Source: Cichorium intybus | Lineage: Eukaryota > Streptophyta > Magnoliopsida > Asterales > Asteraceae | Length of the DNA stretch: 64,000 nt | Assembly: GCA_023525715.1 (NCBI GenBank) | Contig: CM042015.1 | Span: 82,460,750-82,524,749 of the forward strand | Direction of reading: 5' to 3' | Part shown: piece by piece, positions 48,495 to 61,674 of the stretch | Position numbering within the stretch: the stretch's first letter is position 1 | Layout of the letters: each line of letters begins with the position of its first letter | Notes under the pieces: model-generated | Databases searched by the model: none | Told to the model about the DNA's origin: nothing | Seen by the model: only the letters and a program-made list of their open reading frames with translations | Translations under genes and position numbers: made by a program

Positions 48495-48646
48495 CAGGGG
48501 CGGACCCAAGGGGGTGCCCGTGTGTGCACGTGCCCCTCTTGAAATTTTATCCCGTAGTGTAATTTTTTTTTATATATAGGTGTCCCTCCTGAAATTTTTT
48601 TTATATTTAGGTGCCCCCGTGTCCATTTTTTCTGGGTTCGCCACTG
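48495..48646. mobile_element. Small hAT-type MITE
   Basis: The 152-bp element has ends CAGGGGCGGACCCA and, read inward from the right, CAGTGGCGAACCCA. The flanks are ATTGCACA (48487-48494) and ATTGCACG (48647-48654), an 8-bp duplication with one mismatch. The interior repeats GGTG(C/T)CC.CCTGAAATTTT phrases and has no coding capacity. Confidence 0.75.
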
Positions 48647-48654
48647 ATTGCACG

Positions 48655-49779
48655 TGCAAGAACAAAAGGTGGTTCTTTTTTGGTTCCAAAAAGAAAAAAC
48701 TGCCTAAAACTATTGTCGAGTTTTTTGCAAATATAGGGTAATTTGACAAACTTTTTGCAAAATTAGGGTGGTTTTAGTTTTTCTTGCAAAAATAAGGCAA
48801 TCTTGATAAATGTTTAGTTGAAACAGTTCATTTTGAAACTTACAATATTAACCCTTCAAATTCTATTATATCTTTTATTTATACCTTTTATTTGTCATCA
48901 TTTATTTTTTTTACCTTAATTACATATTATATATAAATCTTTTTATCTAAGATAACTAATTAAAATTTATAGACTATTTCTAACAAATTACACTTTTATA
49001 AAAAACTCGTTGTTTGGGTTACGTTTGTTTTTAAATTTTTTGCTTTACGTCATTTGTAGATGCATATTTCAAAAACTCATTTTATGTTTTACGTTTGTTA
49101 CAACTTTACTACTAAATAAGCATTGACATCTTCTAATTTACAAATAGGTTATTATTTTCTAAATTATATTATCTGTACATCAATTTGTAATTAAGAAAGT
49201 GTTTTAACTACTTAAAATCATCCTATAAATATCTATTAAGAAAAATATTTGCTTAACCTATATTAAGATTGAATGTTGGTCGTTGGAATTTTTATCCGGT
49301 AGCCAATCTTTTGTTTTATTGTAAATTTATAATACATGCAAATACACTATGTTTATGGATAAATATTTCGGAAAATAAATGTCAACTAAGTAAACTAAGA
49401 ATACATATAATTACATTGAAAATGTTTTCATTGCAAAGGGTTGTTGCTATGAATTTAAAATTATTTATATCTTTTGTGGTTCACACATACAAAAAGTTAA
49501 ACTGAAAAGATGGGTATATATAACAGCTACTTATGATGTTTATACATATGAACGAAAAGATGGGTATATATAAAGATACATACCAGCATCTTTGAGTTTC
49601 TTGCCTAAACTAGAAGCTTCCATTTAAATTGGATCATCCTAGAGTGAATTACATGATACTAGGGAAAATTATGGTGGAAATATTACTTAAGAAAAGTGGC
49701 TCAAACCATCCAAAATCCACATCCAAGTTGATTATAACTAGTATGTTTCTGGTTTTCTCGAACAAAAAATGAGAGTAAC
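48655..49779. other. Intergenic AT-rich stretch
   Basis: No gene was recognised. Repeated short phrases (TTTTTTGCAAA.ATAGGGTAATTT, TTTTGCAAAATTAGGGTGG, TTGCAAAAATAAGGCAA) at about 48720-48810 suggest a decayed small repeat. Confidence 0.5.
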
Positions 49780-52700
49780 TGTAACACCCCATCTTTCATA
49801 CACCTTAATTGGTGTAATAATTTATAAAACATTGTGAATACAAAATTTCATTCTTTCAAAAAAAAATTCTTTTAAACATTAAATCATTATTTTAAACTTT
49901 TGGTCCCAAATAAACAATCGTATTTAGAAATAATTAAGCAACTCTGGGGGTTACAAACTCAGATCAAAACAACCATAGTAAAGCCTTAAAACATCTTAAT
50001 GCTAAGTCCCGTATTAAACTAACATTTCTACCGAAAATTCGGCATGACCTTTGGGCAATATGGACAAATCCATACTGACTCGACTCAATAAAACAACACA
50101 TTAACAATACGGGACATAACATAACTTTATTGTACAACTACAAGGGAATTCTAAACCATAATAAAACATCTCTCAATTATATGATAAACTATACCGCAAT
50201 TAAGATACTCTATCTTCTAAACATCTCTTCTATCTATACTCCTCATATCAACTTCTAACTCTTTTCCTTCTATCATCTGCTAACCAACATCCTGTTCCTG
50301 AGTACATACCATTTTAAAACAAAAACACGTAAGACAAAAATGCCTCGTGAGATACATGGGTTTTAGACTCAGTGAGTTTAAATCAATTTGAATATCATTA
50401 GCTATTAACAAATAGATAAAACATTTCCCTTCTTTTCAAAACCTGCAAGCTCCACTGTTATGTCAAAACAATAAAACCAAAGTTCATTGCCATAATCATT
50501 AAAACAGAAATCATTACTTAAGCAAAAGCTCATTGTTAAGACTTCAAATACTTTAGCTTAAAATGTCAAGTAAGTAATTCATCATTAGCAAACATAATTC
50601 AAGTACTTTCTTAACAAGCATAGACCAACTGTAATTCATGATTAATTTATTATCATTTGGCTTTATACGAGTTTCCCCGTATCCCTTTCCCTCCCCGGAA
50701 TAGAACCAATCTATCCGTGAGGGGGTGCTAGTTCCCTTTCCCTCCCCGGAATAAAACCAATCTATCCGTGAGGGCGTGCTAGTTCCCTTTCCCTTCATGG
50801 AATAGAACAAATCTATCCATAAGAGCGTGCTGAGACAACTACTTCGCGACGGGAGGTACCTTCCCAGTAGTGTCTTTTGACCTCCCCTCATTAGGGTAAG
50901 ATCCTTGTCTGGACGTCTTTCTCATTTCTTTCATTTAATTCATATTTCAAGTTTTATCATTATCATCTTATCACAAGTTTGTCTCTAGAAAAACATCATT
51001 CAAAACATGTAAACTCATTTCCAATTCTTCCACATAAAACCGTACTTCTAATTCAACATAAATCAATACTTTCTATTTCAAGTTTTAAAACCACTTCAGA
51101 AACCATTACTCATGAAATATTATCGTAGCTTTTGAAAATCATTTGTCAAACTATTAATCATAAAACATATAACATAAAAACACAACTTGTTGCTATGTAC
51201 CCAGAAAAGTCCTCATGTACTCACCTCGGTAGCTAGATATGTCTAGCTACAATAATCCACTAACTCTTAACTTCATTTGCTTTCAACATCCCTTCAACCT
51301 CTATTGGTTTATTAAGAGGTTAGAACATCATAAACTAATACATAACTAAGCACATAATATGTGTTAGATCACACATGAACTCTTCTAACATCATCTAATT
51401 CCATTCCAAAGATTAAGTGTGATACTTAAAGTATAATAATCATTTTGGACACTTTTACCCTTTATGTCCCAAATTTGAATAATTATGAATTTCTTGGGTT
51501 TAACATGAAATTTATATAATGTTATAAGTCTAACATTCTTATAAAGCACTACTAGTTGCTTAGATGTCAAAACATTCATCATTTTACTCTTTCATACCAT
51601 TTTAGCAAATCTCGACCAATAAAGTTTCCATAAATAGAAATTTTGAATGACACTTTATTTCTCATTTGCTTGACTCCAATATATTCTCAATATTTCATAA
51701 AAATCATTTCAATTAAATTCTACGATCTATTTGTGTCATTTTTGTAAAATATCAAAAATTGTCCCAAAAGGATTGGAATGTCCAATTCCATTCCAACCAA
51801 CTTATGCAATAAACTTTTAAATTACATTTATAAACTCCAAGGACTTGAAAAAAATTACCATATTACATTCTAATGGTAAACTTGATATATTCCGTTTTAC
51901 AATTATTTGGAATTCAATCATACCTAGACACATATAAAGTGTCATAAGGATGTTCCAAGTAACTATTTTCAAGTTTCTTTTGTGTGTATACATGCCAACC
52001 TACTCCAATATCAAAATATCATATTATAATTTCATTTTATGGTCAACTTTGACCAAATCAGAAAAAGTCAATGGAACTATTCATCATCTTCAACCTTAGG
52101 ATAACCAATTTCTTAATTTCAATCTTTAACATGAAGTGAAGTTCATATAACTAGAGTTTCACTAAACATAATCAAAGTATCACCAACATAATCCATGTAT
52201 TTCAAACTAATTTTAGTTTCAACTCAAAGCATCCTTCACAAAACTTGAATAAACTTGACATGCATTACTCAATTTCGATTTCTAGTTCCAAATAAATTAA
52301 GAGAATACCTTGAATTTCTGCCCAAAAAGGAGAAATCAGAAGTTCCTGGAGTTGATTGAACAAATTTCGGGTCCAAGGAAGCCATTTCCGGCCACCGTCG
52401 CTGCCACCGGTGACTCGCCGCCGCCTGCATTCCAGTCCCATCGCCGGCAGCAGCCATTGCTGCTGCTGTTTCCGTTTTCTCTGCTCACCCTCGAAAATCG
52501 CGAACCACAGAGACTAAGTTGTGTTCCTAACCTGTCCCTCCACTCTCGTCGTCTGTCTCTCTCTCAATCCCACAACCCCTCTCTCGATTACTGCTTCTCG
52601 ATTCTCTCATCCTTTCCCGATTTTTGTGTGTGCGTGATTTCATTTTTACCAAAAGGGAAATTCACCTCTTTCAGATAAAGAATACGTATCCTTATTCCAC

Positions 52701-53270
52701 AAAACCGGGTTATGGGTTTAATTTGGATCCAATATGCAAATTTCCGTAAATGCCCCTTTAAGTCATTTGAAATTTTTGGTATTTTCCCTGATATTTTATC
52801 AAACTTTACTGCATCATAATCTCTACATATGATAACGGATTTTTATAAACTTTATATCATTAGAAAGCTGGGAATGAGTTTAACAACTTCCTCCTACTGA
52901 CTTAAGTTTGAATCTAACTATATTTTACGTTATAAACCCTCAAACATGACCCTGTGGCGATTTTTGTCACTTTTTGGCCATATTTAAATCGTCATAACTT
53001 CTTCGTTATAACTCCAAACGACCCGAATATTTTTCCTATAATCTTATTACATCAAAATCTACCAAAGTCTCCTTGATGAATTTTTCCCAATTCCTTATAT
53101 ATTTTTATATATTAATTTTTAATGATTACAAATATTTTCTTCACTTTTAGTCCCAAATTTCCCATTTTGCCCTTGGTTAGAACACTTAGTTTCTTTAAGC
53201 ACCAACTTCCTTATATCAAGATACTTATTTTAAATTCTTATTTCATATATTAAAATTTTAGGTTGTCACA
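49780..53270 (-). mobile_element. 3.5-kb solo LTR with 5-bp TSD
   Basis: The segment starts TGTAACACCCC and ends GGTTGTCACA (TG..CA) between GTAAC duplications at 49775-49779 and 53271-53275. There is no second LTR, primer site or internal domain, so it is a solo LTR left by LTR-LTR recombination. By analogy with the element at 24574-31841, which also begins TGTAAC.CCC on the plus strand, it is in minus orientation. The GC-rich block at 52380-52480 and the segment with CATAACTTCTTCGTTATAACT at about 52992-53012 suit a long Ty3/gypsy LTR. Open frames inside (for example 52310-52678) have no recognisable domain. Confidence 0.75.
50676..50840. repeat. Three tandem ~54-bp repeats inside the solo LTR
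   Basis: Three copies of a unit containing CCCTTTCCCTCCCCGGAATA, then GAACCAATCTATCCGTGAGG and G(G/C)GTGCTAGTT. The third copy is diverged (CTTCATGGAATAGAACAAATC). A minus-strand frame crossing it gives a repetitive peptide with IDWFYSGEGKGTSTPSR, probably by chance because the unit length is a multiple of three. Confidence 0.8.
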
Positions 53271-53275
53271 GTAAC

Positions 53276-55165
53276 TGTCATCGAGATCGTTGATCCTCTG
53301 ATAGTGCTAACTTGTGTGAGGAAGATTGAGAAGATGGTAGTGATCGCTATGCGCTGCTAGTAAATTTTAGAAAAAACCCCATAGGGAGTTGCATGAGCAG
53401 CATTGTGTTAACAATTGCGTTTCTCCAAAAGTTAGTAGTGTATGTTGTCTAATACTACAACTCTACAAGCATATTTTCATAGATAACTTATTTGTCGTGA
53501 ATCTTTCCTCAATATACTTTTAGCTTCATTAATGGGCTATTTCAGAGAATGTGCTTTGACCCATCAATATTCAGTAATAAGAAAATGAGGGAACTCTTTT
53601 TAAAACATCCATGCTAATCGTTTAATACTTATGAGTTATGAGTTGCTATAATTTGTAGTTATTGATATACTTATGAGTCACCAAAAAAGCCTTTTTTTTG
53701 CCATGTCATCATTTTAATCATTTTTAACCCGACAAACATGTAATATAGCTATGCCAATTGCTATCGGCATCACCAAATTTTCTATTACACGACACCACTT
53801 GACATTGGTTTGAATTTTTGATTAACTTTTAATTTTTTGCATCCTAATCCCATTTATATATGTTTAAAGTTTTTTGTTTTTTATTATATTTCATGTTGAT
53901 TTAATCTCATCTCAATTTACTCTTTATATTCTTCTATAGTTTTTAGGATGGTTCTATATGTATATCCAATGTTGCTAGTTTTACCTCATTGATGAGGGTC
54001 TTTTTTTTTTGTCTTTTGTGTTTTGACTTTTGTTTCCTTTTATTATTACTTAGACTGTTATTGTTGTTGTCGTCGTCGTCGTTGTTGTTTGGAAGACATT
54101 AATACAAAAATTCAAAATAAATAATTTACCAAAATATACATTTATTTTTATTAATAACTATCAAATATATTTACATTGTCGGTTCATGAGTATGTTCATT
54201 AACTATAACTTTCAACCTTCAAAAATCATTAGTCATATAGTAAGTCCCAACCAATTCTAAAGGACAATTTATTTTTTTGGCAATTTGACTATTTGACCGG
54301 TCAAACCGACTGTCAGCTGATGTGACACGGAGTCGTGTCAGTCTTTAGTGATATTGCGCTGACTTGGCGCTGACATGACCATAGTTTCCTTGAAGAATAA
54401 GATTTAAAATAACAACTATAAGTGATAGAGTATTTTATTCGGTTTTTTAATGATATAAATACAATATTTTGAAAATAATATGATATACGGTGATTGTATT
54501 TACAATATATTGATAATTATAAAAAGAAAGTCAATGCATGCTTTTAAAAATTAATTTGAAAGTAATATGATATACTGCGATTGTATATATTATCTACTGA
54601 TAATTATGTTTAAAATATATGTTTAGTAGAAGTGGTAATTATGATTTATATATTGATGAATTTGTTAATTGAGTCATTATTTATTTTAATAATCAAATAC
54701 GTAAAATAAAATAAATATTTAGCTAAAACAGAATATATCATCATACAACGTCAGTATCACGTCATCGAATACTGAAACATCATCATACCATGTCAGTTGG
54801 CAACCGAGATGATCGGTCAAATTGTCAAAATTATAACAATTTAGAAAACTTGGTGACTTAATTAGAAAAAAAAAAAAAAAACAATATCAAAATCAAACTT
54901 TTATGTAAACATAATATTTTTTTTACAATTTACCCTTAATAAACATTGAATTAATTTGATTGATGAGTAGGAATAGTAACATCTTATTATACTAAAGTGA
55001 ACCCAGAAATCAACCATCAAATGTTCAACCCGATTAAAGCCATCATACAAAGTTATTGACACGACGACATGGTTTCTTATCCTTAAAGATATCTCAAGCC
55101 ACTCTTTCGCGGGAAATTGACAACGCTTGAGAGGGAGTGAACACTTCACACAACGAAAACTGAAA
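53276..55165. other. Intergenic stretch upstream of the methyltransferase gene
   Basis: It includes a GTT/GTC trinucleotide run (54058-54090) and a diverged inverted repeat at about 54270-54835. There the left side reads CAATTTGACTATTTGACCGG and the right, read inward, GACAATTTGACCGATC, which suggests an old MITE without a clear target duplication. The leader of the next gene probably lies in the last 100-200 bp. No other gene was seen. Confidence 0.45.
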
Positions 55166-56603
55166 ATGCTGTTATTCAGCAGTACATCAATCCCCGTAAT
55201 TTCAACGATTCCTCCGACTATTACCCATTTGGGTAGATCGAGCTGCCATTACCATGACCTCTTACGCGTTCCCCAGCCATTGGCTTCGAATCCGCTACAC
55301 GCTGTTCGGAAAAACCAAAAGCCCTTCCTTTGCTCGGCCTTGGCATCAACCGAAGAAGACAATACACAAGTTGAATTTCAAGTGTTGACCGCCATCAACA
55401 GTATATACAACGACATAGTCATCATAGAGACTGCTGAATCACGGATGCTCCTCCTTGACTCTACTCGTATGCTCTCTTTCTCTTGTCTGTTCCCGTACAT
55501 CTATCTGTTGATACTGAAATTTTCCCCTGATTAGGCCATATTGTTTACGTTTACTTCGAATTCAATTTTCATGTCGCATTCTCTTGGGAAGATGGTGATA
55601 ATGATTCAATAAGAATGCAGGATTAGCAATATTTAGTAGTAAAATCGTGATTGGGAATATTCAGAGAATACCTAATCGTCTGTAAATTAGCTTTTTCCCC
55701 AAATGGAGGGGTGTTATTTCCATTTCGCATACCCAAGCCCTAGTATCCTAAGTTGCTCTTCATGATACTGCAGACAACGTTCACAGCATCTTTATGAAAG
55801 GACAGACATGGACTGGTTCATATTGGGTATGAGCATTTTCTTCATAGCAGAAAATTTTCCTTGGTGTTGATCCGTTCTTGATGATCTAGTAACGTTTTGA
55901 CCTTGAACATGTTTAGATGCTATAAATGTGAAATATAAAAATGTTTCATTATCCTAATTGTGTGATATTCAACAAATGTTACAGGATGAATTTGCTACCT
56001 TACCAGCTATTATCCCAAAAGGTCCAATTGCAATATTTGGCTTGGTAAAGTTTAATTTTCCTCCCCTATGTATTTAAATAATTTGTTTATTTCTTATAAT
56101 TTAACCAAAGTTCAAAGTGGAAATATTTTTATTTTTATTTTAATTTCAGGGTGGTGGAACAGCTGCACATTTGATGCTCACCGTGTGGCCTTCATTGCAA
56201 CTTCATGGATGGGAGATTGATGAAATTGTAATGAATCTTTTGGTCTAGATTAATAAAATGGAGTATAAATATTAAAGAATATTTAATATATCTTTTTTTC
56301 TTATATATTATAGTTGATTGATAAAGCAAGAGAACATCTTGGATTGTCTGATCTTGAAAAGCATACAGAAGGTGGTGGTGTTCTTCATGTCCATATTGGC
56401 GATGCACTTTCTACTTCAAGTAACATTCCCGGGGGGTATGCTGGTAAATTCACTATTGTCATTTAATTCAGTTCTAAAAATAATCTCCCAATTCATCCAT
56501 TTTCATTTTTTTTTCTGTTTCTTTTGATAATTCTTTCAGGTATTGTTATTGACTTATTTTCTGGTGGAGAGGTTTTGTCTCAGTTACAAGAGGTATAAAC
56601 TAT

Positions 56604-56645
<42 letters not shown>

Positions 56646-57083
56646 GCACACACATAGCCGATAGATTTTATTTACTTTTTTATTTTGACAGGTGGAAACA
56701 TGGTTGGAAATTAATAAAAAATTGATGCCAAATGGTCGGCTCATGGTGAATTGTGGTGGTAGTAGTGATGCCATTTGGGAGAAAAATTCCACCATTAATA
56801 CCATGTGCAAAGCATTTCCTGGACAAGTAAGAAATATACTACAAAAATGATGATTTGAAATATGCAATTTTTTACTGCGCTTTGGTACAGTAATTTTTAT
56901 GTTATATAAATATAACAATCTAGCATTATGACACAGGTAAATTGGAAAAAGATGGCAAAAGATGATGGTGAGAATTACCTTGCCTTCACGGGTCCTTTGC
57001 CAGATTTGGACACATGGAGTGCTGCTCTTCCTGATAGACTGAGCTCAAGTGTTAAACAATGGACCTCTTGTTTCCCTTCATAA
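55166..57083 (+). CDS. SAM-dependent methyltransferase / spermidine-synthase-like protein, 8 exons
   Basis: Exons: 55166-55466, 55774-55826, 55985-56044, 56150-56227, 56314-56443, 56540-56592, 56692-56826, 56937-57083. GT-AG junctions keep one frame of 318 residues. The first ATG of the frame was chosen. The first 70 or so residues are rich in Ser, Thr and basic residues and low in acids, like a plastid transit peptide. The Rossmann fold follows: motif I IAIFGLGGGTAAHL (about 132-145), an acidic strand end HGWEIDEI, HIGDAL and IVIDLFSGG. The order and the HGWEID motif resemble the spermidine-synthase-like branch of plant SAM-dependent methyltransferases. The substrate cannot be told from sequence. 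Neither a clear aminopropyltransferase signature (GGGDGG) nor a polyamine-site motif is present, so a methyltransferase or orphan role is as likely as spermidine synthesis. Confidence 0.85.
56602..56655. repeat. (CA)n microsatellite in intron 6 of the methyltransferase gene
   Basis: An almost pure (CA)n run of about 18-20 units directly follows the donor of intron 6 (GAG|GTATAA), ending in CTCACGCACACACA. It leaves only about 45 bp to the acceptor at 56691. Confidence 0.9.
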
Positions 57084-58229
57084 TTGAGTCATTTAATATA
57101 TCGATTCTTGAATGTTTGAGAAAGTGAGTAATTTAAACTTTAATTTGACTAGTGTAAAGTTAATTGTGTGAAATTGGTGTTGATTTTATTTTTGAGAAAG
57201 AGCTTTGTAGAGTTCTTAAGGGTGGCGAAGTTATCCTTAACGGGAAAAGGTTTATGTTTATAAGACTCGTTTGATGTTTTTTGTGTGTTTGAATTTGACA
57301 TCTATGCGTAAGAATACAACTTTGTGGTGTCGATAATTTGGTAATGCAAACTTAAGTCTCATATCAAATTGAATAGTGATAAGCGTATTTATGACATCCG
57401 AATAATCAAATATGACAACCGTTTTTATAATGTTTGTCAAGTCAATAAAGCAAATCCTTGTTTTTCATAGACCAGAAAAAAAAATGTAATCTAAAGTAAA
57501 AGGGTGTTAAGAGTTGCTTCACATGGGTCTTTTTGGTTCCTTGGCGATATAAAACTATGGTGGTAGCTTTTACAATTTAGTGGTCGTTAATGTATTTTTA
57601 TTTGTAGATTCGTGTGGACTTGTTTTTGCGACAAAAAAATGTTACAAAGTGTGAACTTGAGCTCAAAAGAAGATGTTAATGAGAAAGCTTTGAAGAGAAC
57701 TTTCATTAACTAACTTGATAATTACAACGAGAACCCCTAACTATCATCTTAACAAATAACTGATTTCTAACATTCTTTTGTAAATTGTAACTAAGCCTAA
57801 GCCTAACTATCATATCTAACAACTAACTGATTTCTAATAAGGCTTTTGTAACTAATACTGTAAAGGAAATTTCTTATGAGAAATACTGATTTTTCTTTAT
57901 AAAAATTAAGATTTATTAAAATACTTTACAAAAAGTATGTTAATTATTTTCATCATTATTTCCAGCTAATTCTCCACCTTTGCCTGCCACCCATCGTTGT
58001 AGGAATACTTTCCCTAGAATGAAGTCTGGAATCTAGCCACTATGTTTGGTGATCAAGATGAGAATTCACATACATATATCACTAGTTCCTGATTTCTGTT
58101 TAGTACCTTAATTAGAAATTGCCCTTTATCCACATAGTCTAAATTTCGTGATACCCATGTATATGGTCGAAATATCATATTCGGAAAGTATAATACACGA
58201 TCTTTTAAGCAATCCAGTAACTGTAACGC
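57084..58229. other. Intergenic 3' flank
   Basis: The 3' flank of the methyltransferase gene. A phrase of about 35 bp (AACTATCAT..TAACAA.TAACTGATTTCTAA) occurs twice at about 57738-57772 and 57806-57838. Decayed copia sequence may extend into the right part. No gene was recognised. Confidence 0.5.
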
Positions 58230-59565
58230 TTAAAAAACAAACCTAAATATCCAATAATAATGACTTTGATTAAATTGGCTGAGATGTTGAATTGTAAATG
58301 ACATATCAGGATGTATATGTATAAGAAAATTGAGCTTCCCGATTAATTGTCTGTATGAAGTAGGATCTTATGAGAGTGTAACCATATTATGAACTAAACA
58401 AACATCGAAAGGTAAAGGAGTGCGCACAACTTCACTTTTAGCGAGAGAGTATAGAGAGATATCAGATAAGTTCTCAAATAAAATTTTGTTGTTGAACAAC
58501 TATACCCATCAATAGAATTAAATTCTAATCCAATAAAGTAACCAATGTTACCCAAATCTTTAATTTGAAACGTAGTGTTTGAAAAAAAATTATGTTTAAT
58601 ATTTCATCGGTATCACTTCCTGTTATGAGAATATCATCAACACAAACTGCTATAACAACAATGGAATTGTTTTGATTTTGATAAAGAGAGTAATCATTCG
58701 ATGGATAATGAAAACCTTTAGATTTTAGTGCACTTGATAACTTTGAGTACCATTGTCGTGATGCTTGTTTCAATACGTATAGAGACTTCTTGAGTTTACA
58801 AGCCAATGAAGGAGAAATGACGGTAAGACCGGGTGAAACATTCATATAAATGTCTTCCAGTAACTCACTATTGATTTTGTGTCCATAAACAAGTTGATAA
58901 TATTACTATAAATAATAAGGTTCTTTTTGGTTACATGCAAGATATGATTTAGCTAAAAGAGATCGAAAGCAAACATGATAAACTTAGTTTATTAATATAT
59001 CAAAGTAAAGATCGAAAGCAAACATGAGGGACTGAGTTTATTAATTAGAAACTACAACGGGATAAATGACTTAAGTGTAAATGTCAAATAGTTTGAATTT
59101 TAAAAGTCCTATATTTTAGGGATAAGATAACAATGATGGATATTATCTATATATCCATAATTGTTGGCGGATTAATCACCCCAGTAAGCCAAAAATTCGT
59201 CCACCCGAGTTGGTCGATTTCTTCAAAAACCATGTAGAAACATTGTTGATTCCTCAAGAAAAGTGTTATACTACTCTAACGAGTGTCGAATCTTCGTCTT
59301 GGATGCGATTTCATCATAGAGGTTCCTGCTACTAGGCATTTTTCATCCTAGATACTTCATATCTGCATTGATGTATTCTTTGATCCCTCTTTTAGTTTAT
59401 AGTGGAAAGGCGCGTGATCTTGTGATCGGTGGTGGAATACGATTGTTTATTTTGCTTCCACTGTGTATGATTGTATTGTTATCATATTCCAACAGTCACC
59501 ATGTAGAAAAGCGTTGTTAACGTCAAACTGTTGTATTTGCCATTGGTTTGCAACGAATGAAGTTG
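58230..59565 (-). pseudogene. Decayed Ty1/copia reverse transcriptase, interrupted
   Basis: Minus-strand fragments in family order: QIQQFDVNNAFLHGD (about 59500-59560), a break, then LLEDIYMNVSPG, SLYVLKQASRQWYSKL and the RT catalytic core VCVDDILITGSD (58525-58865). A frameshift follows, then DLGNIGYFIGLEFNS. Stops come before a DPTSYRQLIGKLNFLIH..HPDMSFTIQHLSQF segment (about 58255-58365). About 620 bp of unrelated sequence (about 58880-59495) separate FLHGD from LEDIY, which are adjacent in intact copia RTs. The copy is dead. Confidence 0.85.
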
Positions 59566-61266
59566 AATTTGACAACATATGAAAAGCTTTCATGGTACTC
59601 TATTCCTTCACGTTGACTTTTAGCAACTAATCTTGCATTGTATCTTTCTATTATTTGTCTATTTCTTCATGTTGTGTAAAACCTTTGGCACTAATTGTGC
59701 CTTGTATCTTTCTATTGAACCATTGGCACAATATCTTCTATTATATCATCTATGAGATCTAAATACATTTTCATATTATATCATATCATTCATCACGTTG
59801 TATAAATTGTTATGCTCATTATGAACAGGCACGACCTAGTAGCGGCAAGCTGGACAACTGTCTCAGGCCTTGTGATGATTCGGGGCCCAAAGTTAGTCAC
59901 GTTAGGTATTTGTGTGTGTGTATTCTGAATTGTTTAAGTGTTGAAAGTGGATTAGATGAGTTGGTAAGGAGGCATTCTTACGATGAAGGGAGAGCGTCCT
60001 AATCCTTGCGTTTTTTTTCTAATTAAATATAACATGTATGAAGTATATATTGGTTTTTATACAACGTAATTATCTTTGCTCCGAATGTGCCTATAATATA
60101 GCACCAGGCGGACTATTAGCTGGTGTATAGCAACTTACTAGAATAGACTATGATGTGGATCAACCAGCAGAGACATGCATACAAGTATTTGTCTTGAGGA
60201 GTGATCCTAGAATTCTGTCATTTTTTGTTTTTCTTGAATGTTCATTGTTATATTTCTCAATAAAAGCTGTAAAAATATATCGATTATTTTTACTTTTAAC
60301 ATACTTAATCGATTAAATTTAACTATAAAGGGACGAAGAAAAAACAAGCCGAACATAAAACCAAATCCTCGGATTCTCAAAACAGTTGAGTTTTCATGTT
60401 TTTTCTAATTTTTGGTCCGGTTCGGCGTTTTCTTGCACTGTTGCACACCCCTGCAGTTAATTTAACTTGGGTGATCTTAAAAAAAACCCCTCAATGTGTG
60501 TAGGTGAGTGTGTTATGTGGGTTGACTCTCACACACACATGTCACATCATATAACGTTTTTTTACCAATATCCTTTAACTTAAACTTATTAAACTTACGT
60601 AAGTTAAAGTTGATCTAGATGTTGACACTTCACATTGACAATATAACTTTTTAAATTTAATAATAAGGGCCATTTTTCTGTTGTTTCTCTTAACTTTTCT
60701 AATTTAATAATAAGGGCCCCTTTTCTGTTTTTCCTCGGGCCTAATTAATGAATGGATTTCTCTGATTATGAAACCCAACAACTGTGACTTCTACATCAAC
60801 GCCCACACCACTAATGGACGATTGTATCCTTTGAATTTACAAAAGTTTGATATTTTTTGGTTATGAAATTGTTGTATATGTTATTCTTTGTATTCTGTGA
60901 ATACTATTTGATCTTGTATTGTGTTTATTAATGCAAATGATTATTTTGGATAACTACTAGAACTTTAAAACCGTGTATTTTGAGTGATTGTTCAAAACTT
61001 GTTTGTTAGAAGGGCCAGATATTTCTTAAAAATCTGCACATTTTCATATTTTAGTCGGTGAATTGAAAAAAAAAAAAAGTTGTCCCTAATTCAGAATTTT
61101 TGTACACTCTAAACACACATATTAAAGCACTAAAACCTCTCTACTAATCCTTGTGATATTTCCCCTAATTGTTGACAACAAATAAAAGATAATACACTAC
61201 AACAACCAAAGTATTGATCAAATAATATCGGAAAAAAAAAATAGAAACATACATGGCTAAAAAAGC
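59566..61266. other. Intergenic stretch before the copia element
   Basis: No gene was recognised. Locally duplicated phrases occur (TTGTATCTTTCTATT at 59637 and 59701; TTAATAATAAGGGCC at 60656 and 60703). Confidence 0.5.
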
Positions 61267-61674
61267 TGTTAAATAGTGAATTGGGAATTAAAACCCGGAT
61301 GAATTGTAAACACGCGCGCCGCGGCCCATTAAGTGCCCGCGTCGCGTGGGCCGTAAACTGCTAGGGTACGGCTAGGGTTTCTTGTAAAGCCTATAAATAT
61401 AAAGGCTAGTCATTAGGGTTAGATGCTTTTGAGTGTGGTCAAAGTCAGAAGTCAATAGTCAGAAGAGGCCGATTTACTAGCAATCTAGGTACGCTCTGTA
61501 ACACCTGTATTTAGCTCTGGAATAAAGAATACTCTCTCCTGCCCGTGGACGTAGGTCATCTTGGACCGAACCACGTAAATCTCTGTGTCGATACTTTGTG
61601 TTTATATTTCCGCATTTATATTCTCGTTATTATTCATGGGCAATAGGCTATAGATTTAGGTCTATTTCCTAACA
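61267..61674 (+). repeat. 5' LTR of the copia element
   Basis: The boundaries are set by the TGTTA/TAACA inverted ends and by the adjacent primer binding site. A TATAAATA box at 61392-61399 and AATAAAG at about 61523-61529 (possible poly(A) signal) mark likely U3, R and U5 parts. Confidence 0.85.
61392..61399 (+). promoter_or_regulatory. TATA box of the copia LTR
   Basis: TATAAATA lies in CCTATAAATATAAAGG inside the LTR, about 130 bp upstream of the AATAAAG motif. This is the expected place for the element's pol II promoter. Confidence 0.6.

Noticed and set aside
52269..52678. Ala-rich (-) and Pro/Ser-rich (+) frames in a GC-rich block
   Set aside because: They lie within the solo LTR on opposite strands over the same bases and show no domain.
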